NCBI GenBank assembly: GCA_036517115.1
Contig: DATDYB010000002.1
Location: 1 to 44,080, forward strand
Origin: DATDYB01 sp036517115
Lineage (GTDB): Bacteria; Patescibacteriota; Minisyncoccia; Phycocordibacterales; PALSA-1337
Length of the DNA stretch: 44,080 nucleotides
Direction of reading: 5' to 3'
Positions 1 through 7,081 of the stretch are shown in pieces (position 1 is the stretch's first letter; each line of letters begins with the position of its first letter). The position numbers and the translations under genes are program-made. The notes under the pieces are model-generated. The model did not search any database, was not told the DNA's origin, and worked only from the letters and a program-made list of their open reading frames with translations.

Positions 1-2
1 CC

Positions 3-33
3 CCGCGCGGCCTTTGGCCGCGCGGTGTTGTGT
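3..33 (+). terminator. Rho-independent terminator-like hairpin at window edge
   Basis: A 10-bp G/C-only stem (ccgcgcggcc, loop ttt, ggccgcgcgg) is followed by a weak T-rich tail (tgttgtgttt). It probably ends a gene lying left of the window. Confidence 0.6.
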
Positions 34-89
34 TTGACTTGTTGTAGATAATATTGCAATTTTTTAAAGTTATGGTAATTTGAGCCTAG

Positions 90-416
90 ATGAAAACACC
101 AATAGAAGTACGTACTGCTGTGTTTGATCGAGCTCTCAATCTTCGTTGCGAAGGGTGTCGGAAAAAGTATGCTACAGTTCGCATTGCAGTGTATCTACTT
201 ATCGATAAGGTTTCATATGTAGTATGCGAATCGAAGCATTTCTGCTGTAAGCTCTACCGGCCGGTTTTTAAAGATTTTAAAACTTCCGGCGAAGCGCTCG
301 CTGAGTGTACACGGATCCAAGGATTCCTTAAATCTGGCGGAGACCCTGAAACTCTACGTCTCTGGAAGTTCGATGTGATGGGAAATGCAATCCAGTTTAC
401 TCCCGGACTAAATTAA
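90..416 (+). CDS. Small Cys-containing protein of unknown function (108 aa)
   Basis: I do not recognise this protein. It has a CEGC pair near residue 20, and further cysteines at CESKHFCC and in the ECTRIQ segment, a spacing that could bind a metal, although no canonical zinc-ribbon is complete. There is no signal peptide or membrane segment. The start is the first ATG of the frame; no Shine-Dalgarno is visible before it. It sits between two terminator hairpins, so it is a single-gene unit. The clean reading frame and the terminator immediately after the stop support it being a real gene; the function is unknown. Confidence 0.6.
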   Translation: MKTPIEVRTAVFDRALNLRCEGCRKKYATVRIAVYLLIDKVSYVVCESKHFCCKLYRPVFKDFKTSGEALAECTRIQGFLKSGGDPETLRLWKFDVMGNAIQFTPGLN

Positions 417-431
417 ATAGCGGGCCTACTT

Positions 432-456
432 TCCGTGGTAAAACCACGGATTTTTT
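432..456 (+). terminator. Rho-independent terminator
   Basis: Perfect 8-bp stem tccgtggt / accacgga with a 3-nt loop, followed by six T. The same stem recurs at 1136-1166 after the next gene. Confidence 0.85.
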
Positions 457-464
457 AATTCTAT

Positions 465-493
465 TTGACTAAACAGTGGTAAAAGAATAGTCT
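465..493 (+). promoter_or_regulatory. Sigma-70 type promoter for the GNAT gene
   Basis: TTGACT, 17-nt spacer, TAGTCT. It lies directly after the upstream terminator and about 25 nt before the start codon of the acetyltransferase. Confidence 0.6.
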
Positions 494-517
494 GTTGGCA
501 GAACAGAAAGGATAATT

Positions 518-1123
518 ATGTCAAAGAAATTTGATAACAAAAGATTTGTCGTCAAAGAATTCAACCTCCGTGATGCTGGGAATGTTGCGGTGAGCGACCA
601 TGTCCACCTCAACAGACTTTTTCGACAACTGAGTGTAGATGTGGAGAGCGTTGACCTCATCAAGGCAGAAGAGTTCGCTTTGAGTGGAAGCGTACTCTTT
701 GTGGTCAGAGATAGCGATGATAATAGCAACATCTGTGGTATGGCGAGTCTCGTGATCGTGAAAAGAGTTGCTAAGACAGTGGGCAGGGTCGAGGATGTGG
801 TGGTGGACGAAAAAGTCCGCGGTCACGGGCTTGGGAGAAAAATCATGGAAGTGCTCATGGCAAAAGCCCGGGAACTTAGAGTATCCCGTCTCCAACTCAC
901 CTCGAGACCAGAACGAGTCGCTGCAAACAAGCTGTATCAGTCACTCGGCTTTGTGAAGCAGGACACTAACGCTTACCAGCTCAAGCTTGGTCCAATGGTG
1001 CCATCTCAAGGAAGAATAAATTCTCGGAGTGGGGAAGATGGTGATTTTAGCTTCGAACAGCATTCGTTGGTTAAGGATCCGTATGCACCTTGTCCCGACG
1101 GAACATCTCCTTCAGAAAGATGA
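518..1123 (+). CDS. GNAT-family N-acetyltransferase
   Basis: The protein is predicted to transfer an acetyl group from acetyl-CoA to an amine; its substrate cannot be read from sequence. The family signature is motif A at about residues 92-118: a beta strand VEDVVVDEKV followed by the pyrophosphate-binding loop RGHGLG and the helix RKIMEVLMAKA. A motif-B-like stretch (NKLYQSLGFV) follows near residue 145. The last ~40 residues after the KLGP segment are hydrophilic and not part of the GNAT fold. A good ribosome site (agaaagga) precedes the ATG. It has its own promoter and terminator, so it is monocistronic. The family call is firm; the specific role is unknown. Confidence 0.85.
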   Translation: MSKKFDNKRFVVKEFNLRDAGNVAVSDHVHLNRLFRQLSVDVESVDLIKAEEFALSGSVLFVVRDSDDNSNICGMASLVIVKRVAKTVGRVEDVVVDEKVRGHGLGRKIMEVLMAKARELRVSRLQLTSRPERVAANKLYQSLGFVKQDTNAYQLKLGPMVPSQGRINSRSGEDGDFSFEQHSLVKDPYAPCPDGTSPSER

Positions 1124-1135
1124 CAGATTCTATTA

Positions 1136-1166
1136 TCCGTGGTAATGTAAAACCACGGATTTTTTT
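1136..1166 (+). terminator. Rho-independent terminator
   Basis: Stem tccgtggt / accacgga with an 8-nt loop and a run of seven T just after the acetyltransferase stop. Its stem is identical to that of the terminator at 432-456, so the two probably arose by duplication. Confidence 0.85.
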
Positions 1167-1173
1167 ATATATC

Positions 1174-1234
1174 AGTTACCAGTTGCTAGTCATTAGTTAC
1201 TAGCCTAGTGACTGGCAACTAGTAACTAGCAACT
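1174..1234. repeat. AGTTGCTAGT-family intergenic repeat, copy 1
   Basis: About 60 bp composed of variants of agttrctagt in direct and inverted order (for example agttgctagt at 1181-1190 and actagcaact at 1225-1234). The whole block can fold back on itself. A second copy of the same motif lies at 41420-41454. Confidence 0.7.
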
Positions 1235-1242
1235 TTTCCCAA

Positions 1243-1920
1243 ATGACCTATCATATTGTAACGTTATTCCCTACGACTTTTGATTCATACCTGAGTGAAT
1301 CCATTCTTAAGCGTGCCATTGAGGACAAAAAAATTGCCGTCAAATTCTATAATCCCCGCGACTTCTTGCCTAAAAAGAAAAACATGAGCTACGCGGACAG
1401 ACGGGTGGATGATAAACCGTATGGGGGAGGACCGGGGATGGTTATCGAAGCGCTGCCCGTTATCAAAGCCATCGAAGTAGCTTTGAAAAAGTGTAAAGTG
1501 AAAAGTGTAAAGTCTAAAGTTAAGATTCTGTGGTTTTCACCATCCGGCAAACAATTTGATACAGTGTATGCAAAAAAGGTTGTAGAGAAATTTGATCACC
1601 TTATTCTCGTCTGCGGGCGATATGAGGGAATTGATGCGCGAGTGAAAAAAGCATTTAAGATGGAGGAAATTTCTGTGGGACCTTTTGTGCTCACGGGTGG
1701 GGAGTTACCAGCACAGATTCTCATCGATTGCATATCCCGTCAGGTGGAAGGGGTGCTCGGTAATTTCAATTCACGTGAAGAGGAACGTGTTACGAGCAGT
1801 GATGTATATACCCGCCCAGAAGTTGTCGAATACAAAGGTAAAAAACTTCGCGTGCCGAAGGTGCTTCTTTCCGGCCATCGAGCTAAAATAGAGGAGTGGA
1901 AAAAGTCACAACGTACGTAG
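1243..1920 (+). CDS. trmD: tRNA (guanine-N1)-methyltransferase TrmD
   Basis: TrmD methylates G37 of tRNAs next to the anticodon using S-adenosylmethionine, which prevents +1 frameshifting. The characteristic knot-domain motifs are all present: PYGGGPGMV near residue 61, CGRYEGIDARV near 123, VGPFVLTGGELPA near 147, and the C-terminal block TRPEVVEYKGKKLRVPKVLL followed by SGHRAKIEEWK. At 225 aa it is of ordinary length. Residues ~84-94 (KCKVKSVKSKVK) are encoded by an internal run of near-repeats of aaagtgt/aaagtct, an unusual in-frame expansion between the conserved blocks. No Shine-Dalgarno is obvious; the ATG follows the repeat at 1174-1234. The next gene starts 8 nt downstream, suggesting cotranscription. 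Confidence 0.97.
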   Translation: MTYHIVTLFPTTFDSYLSESILKRAIEDKKIAVKFYNPRDFLPKKKNMSYADRRVDDKPYGGGPGMVIEALPVIKAIEVALKKCKVKSVKSKVKILWFSPSGKQFDTVYAKKVVEKFDHLILVCGRYEGIDARVKKAFKMEEISVGPFVLTGGELPAQILIDCISRQVEGVLGNFNSREEERVTSSDVYTRPEVVEYKGKKLRVPKVLLSGHRAKIEEWKKSQRT

Positions 1921-1927
1921 AGGGAAT

Positions 1928-2992
1928 ATGAAATATTTTCTATATTTTTTTCTTGCCACAACAATTGCTATCGGAGCATTGTATATGGGAATGCGGGTGC
2001 CGAGTGCATCTAAGGTTTTTAATAATGAGAAAGCCACGGAAGTGACAAAGGTTGCGCCAGCGCTGAGACGAGAAGTTTCCATTATCGCTTTTGGCGATAT
2101 TATGCTCGACCGTAATGTGCGAAAGCTTATGGGGGAAGAAGGGGGGATGTACCCATTTTCGAACATCACCGAACTTTTTCCCGATAACGATATTGTCTAT
2201 GCCAACCTCGAAGGACCAATCACCCCCTTTCCTTCAAAGACGATTGATTTTAGAAACAAGACGCTACAATTCACCTTCGCTACAACCACAGCACCTCTTC
2301 TTAAACAAGTTGGATTTACACTACTAGGACTTGCGAACAACCATACCGATAATTTCGGTGATGCAGGTCTCACGTCAACCAAACAATTACTGATCGACAA
2401 CGGCCTGGACTACTTTGGCGACCCTTCTAATGCTGTCGAACTTTCAACTATCAAAGAAGTCAATGGAATAAGTGTCGGCTTTGTGGGTTTTCATGAATTC
2501 GGCAGCAAGGAATATACAAAAGTGTTTGATGAGATTAAGCGTCTCGACTCTTTGGTGGATTTTCTCATCGTCACTCCGCATTGGGGAGTGGAATACAACA
2601 CCAGCTTCACCAAACAACAACAAACCTACGCCCGTGCCTTTATTGATGCTGGCGCCGATCTAGTGCTCGGCGCGCATCCGCATGTTATCGAGCCCATAGA
2701 GATCTACAAAGACAAGGTGATTTTCTATTCGCTCGGCAATTTTATCTTTGATCAGGATTTTTCATACAACACCATGCACGGCCTCGCCGTGCATATCGCT
2801 CTGAATCCAGAAAGGGTAGAGTACTCACTTCTCCCACTTGCTCTCGCTAAAGCTCAAGCTTCGCTCACGCCACAGGCGGATTATGAAAAAATTATCGGTA
2901 CACTCTCCAAAACCGCCGTGGCTTCTGTGGAGATACAAGAGGGGATTAAAACCGGTGCATTTTCCCTGCCGTTTTCGGTACAAGAGCGATAA
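1928..2992 (+). CDS. CapA-family (PGA_cap) metallophosphatase-like protein
   Basis: The protein belongs to the CapA/PgsA family, calcineurin-like proteins linked to capsule or poly-gamma-glutamate export and, in many bacteria, of unknown role. An N-terminal hydrophobic segment (residues ~1-21) should anchor or export it. Family motifs follow: FGDIMLDRNV near 56, NLEGPIT near 95, LANNHTDNFGD near 134, TPHWGVEY near 217, GAHPHVIEP near 248, and the YSLGNFIFDQ block near 267. These supply the Asp, Asn and His metal ligands. It starts 8 nt after trmD, with a weak ribosome site (agaggga). CPR genomes often carry CapA-like genes without a capsule locus, and no other capsule gene is seen here. Confidence 0.88.
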   Translation: MKYFLYFFLATTIAIGALYMGMRVPSASKVFNNEKATEVTKVAPALRREVSIIAFGDIMLDRNVRKLMGEEGGMYPFSNITELFPDNDIVYANLEGPITPFPSKTIDFRNKTLQFTFATTTAPLLKQVGFTLLGLANNHTDNFGDAGLTSTKQLLIDNGLDYFGDPSNAVELSTIKEVNGISVGFVGFHEFGSKEYTKVFDEIKRLDSLVDFLIVTPHWGVEYNTSFTKQQQTYARAFIDAGADLVLGAHPHVIEPIEIYKDKVIFYSLGNFIFDQDFSYNTMHGLAVHIALNPERVEYSLLPLALAKAQASLTPQADYEKIIGTLSKTAVASVEIQEGIKTGAFSLPFSVQER

Positions 2993-2994
2993 AC

Positions 2995-3023
2995 TTGACT
3001 AATTTGTGTAAAAATGTTACTTT
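2995..3023 (+). promoter_or_regulatory. Sigma-70 type promoter for the 104-aa gene
   Basis: TTGACT, 17-nt spacer, TACTTT, ending about 18 nt before the next start codon. The -35 box abuts the CapA stop codon. Confidence 0.55.
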
Positions 3024-3041
3024 CTTTTTAGAAAGGAACTA

Positions 3042-3356
3042 ATGAGAACTGCGAGCAGAGAAGACGAAGCGATAATTCCTCGTATTAGCCCCCGACACTT
3101 CACAAAAGAAAAGGCTGCCCGAGAAATTGGTCTTACTACTGGAGAACATTTGGGAATGATCGAATTTGACGGTAGTTGGAGAGTAATCGGATGGGCCTAT
3201 GCTAACGATGTGGCTCCTCGTGACATGTGCAAGTACGTCGTTCTTTTCCGACGAAGAGAAGACGGTCTCGAGGCATGGTGCCACGTAACAGACTACTCAA
3301 TTGAGACTATCGCTGAAAAAGTTCGGGAAGATAAAACTAATATTGCGCCTTTGTGA
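3042..3356 (+). CDS. Hypothetical protein (104 aa)
   Basis: I do not recognise this protein. It is hydrophilic, with no membrane segment. The centre (EFDGSWRVIGWAYA) and the segment CKYVVLFRRREDGLEAWCHV read like an alternating beta-sheet core, followed by a helical tail. An excellent ribosome site (agaaagga, 7 nt from the ATG), a promoter at 2995-3023 and a terminator at 3365-3390 make it a convincing single-gene unit. It lies just upstream of the rpoB leader but is separated from it by a terminator and a long palindrome. Confidence 0.7.
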   Translation: MRTASREDEAIIPRISPRHFTKEKAAREIGLTTGEHLGMIEFDGSWRVIGWAYANDVAPRDMCKYVVLFRRREDGLEAWCHVTDYSIETIAEKVREDKTNIAPL

Positions 3357-3364
3357 TCAACTAT

Positions 3365-3390
3365 AACCGTATATCTCATGCGGTTTTTTT
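3365..3390 (+). terminator. Rho-independent terminator
   Basis: Stem aaccgtat / atgcggtt (one G.T) with a 5-nt loop and a run of T's, directly after the 104-aa gene. Confidence 0.8.
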
Positions 3391-3416
3391 CTGTCTCTCT
3401 GGTCCGTCAGAGCGAG

Positions 3417-3595
3417 CTATCATAAAAATTTTTACCTAAATAGCTCGCATTCTCCCAATCAAGGAGCTTTTTAGAGAAATAGGTTCAGTCCCGAGTCTGT
3501 CGAGGGACCGACCGGAGGGAGTTGCCTATTTCTCGTAAAAAAAGTGACTATGATTGGTGAAGGCGAGCGTTCGGTGGTAAAAATTTTTATGATAG
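3417..3595. repeat. ~180-bp nested palindromic element between small gene and rpoB
   Basis: The outer arms are a perfect 20-bp inverted repeat (3417-3436 with 3576-3595, core ataaaaattttt). Inside lie imperfect arms gctcgc...aatca (3443-3461) against 3551-3568, then gagaaatagg (about 3474-3483) against cctatttctc (3525-3534). The apex holds a G/C-rich segment with ccgaccggagg. No ORF or promoter accompanies it. It could be a mobile palindromic repeat or a folded transcript; a comparable element lies at 22058-22256. Confidence 0.7.
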
Positions 3596-3646
3596 TGAGC
3601 GCCTTTTATCCCCACTTTTCCTTGACTTATCTCCTCTGCATCCGAT

Positions 3647-3675
3647 TTGACAAAAAAACGTCTAACCGCTATACT
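3647..3675 (+). promoter_or_regulatory. Strong promoter of the rpoBC operon
   Basis: TTGACA, exactly 17 nt, TATACT: a near-consensus sigma-70 promoter. The predicted start is near 3682, giving a leader of about 170 nt before rpoB. Confidence 0.85.
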
Positions 3676-3681
3676 CTTTTT

Positions 3682-3853
3682 AACTTCAAAGATTGAGTTA
3701 TGACCGGCGGTGAAGGATTACAAGGCGTAAAATTGGTCCTTTAAGTATCTTGTCTACACAAGAGAGAACGCAAAGTTAGAATTAACCCTCCTTTCGGAAA
3801 GAGAAGGGGATTTTTTGCGTTTGGGTACATTATCTTTTTAATAACCACCATAT
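3682..3853 (+). promoter_or_regulatory. Structured 5' leader of rpoB with terminator/anti-terminator-like fold
   Basis: The leader contains a small hairpin cttgt/acaag (3749-3762), then aacgcaaa (3767-3774), a C-rich/G-rich hairpin (3786-3809) and a T6 run (3811-3816). The T-run continues into tttgcgtt (3814-3821), which is fully complementary to aacgcaaa. Two exclusive states are therefore possible: hairpin plus free U-run (terminator) or U-run paired with 3767-3774. This suggests attenuation of rpoBC. I cannot match it to a named leader family. Confidence 0.6.
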
Positions 3854-6800
3854 ATGGCGATGCTCGTGCAAAAACATTTCGGACGATACAAAAAAGCCCT
3901 AACAGAGATGCCAAACTTTGTCGAAGCTCAGAACGATTCTTTTAATTGGCTCATGGAGAGGGGGCTTGAGGAAGTCTTCAAGGAGTTTTCTCCGATCAAA
4001 GACTATTCCGGCAAGAAGTTCGAGCTTAACTTTGCAGGCTTCGAGCTGGTGATGCCAAAGTACGACGAGCACTACGCTAAGAACAACAAGCTTTCATATG
4101 AAGCGTCACTCAAGGCTACGATTAAACTCAAGAACAAATCCCTCGACTCTACTAAAGAGCAGGAAATTTTCCTCGCTGATTTTCCAGTAATGACCAACCA
4201 CGGCACCTTCATCATCAACGGTGTGGAACGAGTTATCGTACCGCAGCTCGCGCGTTCGTTCGGTATTTTCTTCACTGACTCCGAAACCAAAGGTAAAAAA
4301 TACTTCGGTGCGAAAATTATTCCCGCACGAGGCGTATGGATCGAAGTTGAAAGTGACGCTGACGGCTCTATCTATGTGCGCATCGATCGAAAACGTAAGT
4401 TCAGCGCAACCGCACTCCTTCGAGTGCTCGGCGCCAAAACCAACGCGGATATTTTGGCGTTCTTTAAGGGTAATGAGCTTGCAGTTACAACGATTGAAGC
4501 AACCCTTGCGAAAGACCATGCTAAGACTCCTGATGAAGCATATATTGAAATCCACAAACGCCTTCGAGACGGCGACTTGGCGAGTGCCGACAACGCCCGT
4601 GAATTTATCGACGGTATTTTCAGCGAGGAGCGCTACGACTTGAACCGTGTTGGACGTTTCCGATTCAACAAACGTTTCGGTAAGAGTATGGAACAAAAGG
4701 ATTTGGAGCGAAAAACGATTTCAGCAGACGACATCGCGACCATCATTGGCCACATCGTCGATTTGAACAGCAAACCCGACTCTATGGCAGACGACATCGA
4801 CCACCTTGGAAGCCGTCGTGTGCGGTATGTGGGTGAACTCCTTCAGCAGAAAATCCGCGTTGGTATGTCGCAGATGAAACGAAATATTCAGGACCGAATG
4901 TCCACGGTTGATCCTGATGTAACGCTTCCGGTACAGTTCGTCTCACCACGCCCTCTACAAGCTCGTATCAAAGAATTCTTCACCACGAACCAGCTCTCAC
5001 AATTCATGCAGCAGGAAAACGTGCTCTCTGAACTCGAACACCTTCGCTTGTTCTCAGCCTTGGGACCCGGCGGTCTTACTCGTGAGCGAGCAGGCTTCGA
5101 AGTACGCGACGTGCACACCTCTCACTACGGCCGACTCTGTCCGATCCACACCCCTGAAGGTCCGAACATCGGTCTTATCCTTCACCCGTCAACGTTCGCT
5201 CGCATCAATGACTTTGGCATGATTGAAACACCCTACGCGAGAGTAAAGAACGGTAAGGTGACCGAGGAGATTGTGTATATGAACGCGCTTGAAGAAGAGA
5301 ACTTCAAAATCGCGCACGCCGCGATTCCCACCGATGAGGACGGAAAAATCACCGCTTCTGAACTCGAGGTTCGCCTTAACGGCAAGCCGTCAATTGCAAA
5401 GGCACATGAAGTCGATTTGATGGACGTTTCAACCTACCAGCCGTTCTCCGTTGCGACCAACATGATCCCGTTCCTAAACCACGACGACGCAAACCGCGCG
5501 CTCATGGGTTCGAACATGCAGAAGCAAGCTACACCCTGCATCATCCCTGAGGCTCCGCTCGTTGCCACCGGCATCGAAGGCAAAGCTGCTGCAGACACAG
5601 GAAGAATCGTGCTTGCCCCTGAAGACGCTATCGTTACTCATGTTGACGCCAAGAAAGTTATTATCAAAAACAGCAAAGGCAAGGAGCGTGAATTCAACCT
5701 CGTGCACTTCCAGCGAACCAACGGCTTCACCGCCTTCCATCAGCGCCCGGTGGTCAACCTTGGAGACAAGGTTAAGAAGGGCGACGTACTCGTTGACACC
5801 TCGTCAACCGACGGCGGACAGATCGCACTCGGACAAAACGTACTCATCGCTTTCATGTCATGGCAGGGTGCAAACTACGAGGACGCCATCATCCTTTCAG
5901 AACGACTAGTTCGGGAAAGCAAGTTCACCTCGATCCATATCGAGGAATTCGTCGTGAACGTCCGCGACACCAAGCTCGGACCGGAAATTACTACCTGCGA
6001 CATTCCTAACGTCGGTGAAACAAAACTTAAAAATTTGGCGGAAGACGGCGTGATCCGCGTCGGCGCAGAGGTGCGACCTGGAGATATTCTCGTTGGTAAA
6101 ATCACTCCAAAGGGTGAAACACAGCTTACTCCTGAAGAACGATTACTTCGTTCTATCTTCGGAGAAAAAGCCCGCGATGTGAAAGACACCTCGAAGCGTG
6201 TGGAAGGAGGAAAGCGCGGTCGTGTCATCAGCGTCAAAGTGTTCTCACGCGAGAAAGGCGACAAACTTGAATCTGGCATTATTAAAAAAATATATATCGA
6301 GGTGGCACAGCTCCGAAGCGTGTCAGTGGGCGACAAGCTTGCGGGACGACACGGTAACAAGGGGGTTATCTCACGAATTCTTCCGATGGAAGATATGCCG
6401 TACATGGCGGACGGAACGCCTGTTGACGTGATCCTTACTCCACTCGGTGTACCGTCACGTATGAACCTCGGACAGATTCTCGAGCTTCACCTCGGACTTG
6501 CTGCGCACACTTTGAACTATCAGGCCATCGTACCTCCATTTGCAGGTGCAACAGATGCTGAAATCAAAGCTGAGCTTGTTAAAGCCGGCTTCCAGTCAGA
6601 CGGAAAAATGACGCTCTATGACGGACGCACAGGTACTGCCTTCGACCAGAAAATCGCCGTGGGTTACATGTACATCCTCAAGCTGCATCACATGGTGGAA
6701 GACAAGATCCATATGCGATCAATCGGTCCGTACTCTCTCATCACCCAGCAGCCACTCGGCGGAAAGGCGCAGGGAGGAGGTCAGCGATTCGGAGAAATGG

Positions 6801-7042
6801 AAGTCTGGGCACTCCTCGGACACGGTGCTGCGCACACACTTCGCGAAGTGCTTACCGTTAAGTCGGACGACATCGTCGGCCGCTCACAAGCATTTGACGC
6901 TATCGTGAAGGGACAGCCTTTGAACGCGCCAAACATTCCGGCGTCATTCAATGTGCTCTTGAACAGTCTTCGAGGACTCGCACTTGATGTGGAACTAAAG
7001 AAAGAAAAAAGGTCGCCAGACAATGATAAGGAAAACATTTAA
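3854..7042 (+). CDS. rpoB: DNA-directed RNA polymerase subunit beta
   Basis: RpoB is the beta subunit of core RNA polymerase and forms one side of the active-site cleft. Diagnostic stretches include the fork/Rif region (FFTTNQLSQFMQQEN, then SALGPGGLTRERAGFEVRD), HYGRLCPIHTPEGPNIGLI, MSWQGANYEDAIILSERLV, GDKLAGRHGNKGVIS and the C-terminal GGKAQGGGQRFGEMEVWAL. At 1062 aa it is shorter than E. coli RpoB (1342 aa), consistent with a CPR-type enzyme lacking lineage inserts. In the Rif pocket Q386 and L399 replace E. coli D516 and R529. The start used here (ATG 3854) has a second ATG two codons later; neither has a Shine-Dalgarno. rpoC follows 39 nt downstream. Confidence 0.98.
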   Translation: MAMLVQKHFGRYKKALTEMPNFVEAQNDSFNWLMERGLEEVFKEFSPIKDYSGKKFELNFAGFELVMPKYDEHYAKNNKLSYEASLKATIKLKNKSLDSTKEQEIFLADFPVMTNHGTFIINGVERVIVPQLARSFGIFFTDSETKGKKYFGAKIIPARGVWIEVESDADGSIYVRIDRKRKFSATALLRVLGAKTNADILAFFKGNELAVTTIEATLAKDHAKTPDEAYIEIHKRLRDGDLASADNAREFIDGIFSEERYDLNRVGRFRFNKRFGKSMEQKDLERKTISADDIATIIGHIVDLNSKPDSMADDIDHLGSRRVRYVGELLQQKIRVGMSQMKRNIQDRMSTVDPDVTLPVQFVSPRPLQARIKEFFTTNQLSQFMQQENVLSELEHLRLFSALGPGGLTRERAGFEVRDVHTSHYGRLCPIHTPEGPNIGLILHPSTFARINDFGMIETPYARVKNGKVTEEIVYMNALEEENFKIAHAAIPTDEDGKITASELEVRLNGKPSIAKAHEVDLMDVSTYQPFSVATNMIPFLNHDDANRALMGSNMQKQATPCIIPEAPLVATGIEGKAAADTGRIVLAPEDAIVTHVDAKKVIIKNSKGKEREFNLVHFQRTNGFTAFHQRPVVNLGDKVKKGDVLVDTSSTDGGQIALGQNVLIAFMSWQGANYEDAIILSERLVRESKFTSIHIEEFVVNVRDTKLGPEITTCDIPNVGETKLKNLAEDGVIRVGAEVRPGDILVGKITPKGETQLTPEERLLRSIFGEKARDVKDTSKRVEGGKRGRVISVKVFSREKGDKLESGIIKKIYIEVAQLRSVSVGDKLAGRHGNKGVISRILPMEDMPYMADGTPVDVILTPLGVPSRMNLGQILELHLGLAAHTLNYQAIVPPFAGATDAEIKAELVKAGFQSDGKMTLYDGRTGTAFDQKIAVGYMYILKLHHMVEDKIHMRSIGPYSLITQQPLGGKAQGGGQRFGEMEVWALLGHGAAHTLREVLTVKSDDIVGRSQAFDAIVKGQPLNAPNIPASFNVLLNSLRGLALDVELKKEKRSPDNDKENI

Positions 7043-7081
7043 ATATTTATATATTGTATATTTAAATTTAATTAACTATCT

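Noticed and set aside
3682..3853. Ribosomal protein L10 leader
   Set aside because: Position before rpoB is suggestive, but rplJ/rplL are absent and I cannot see the L10 leader consensus.
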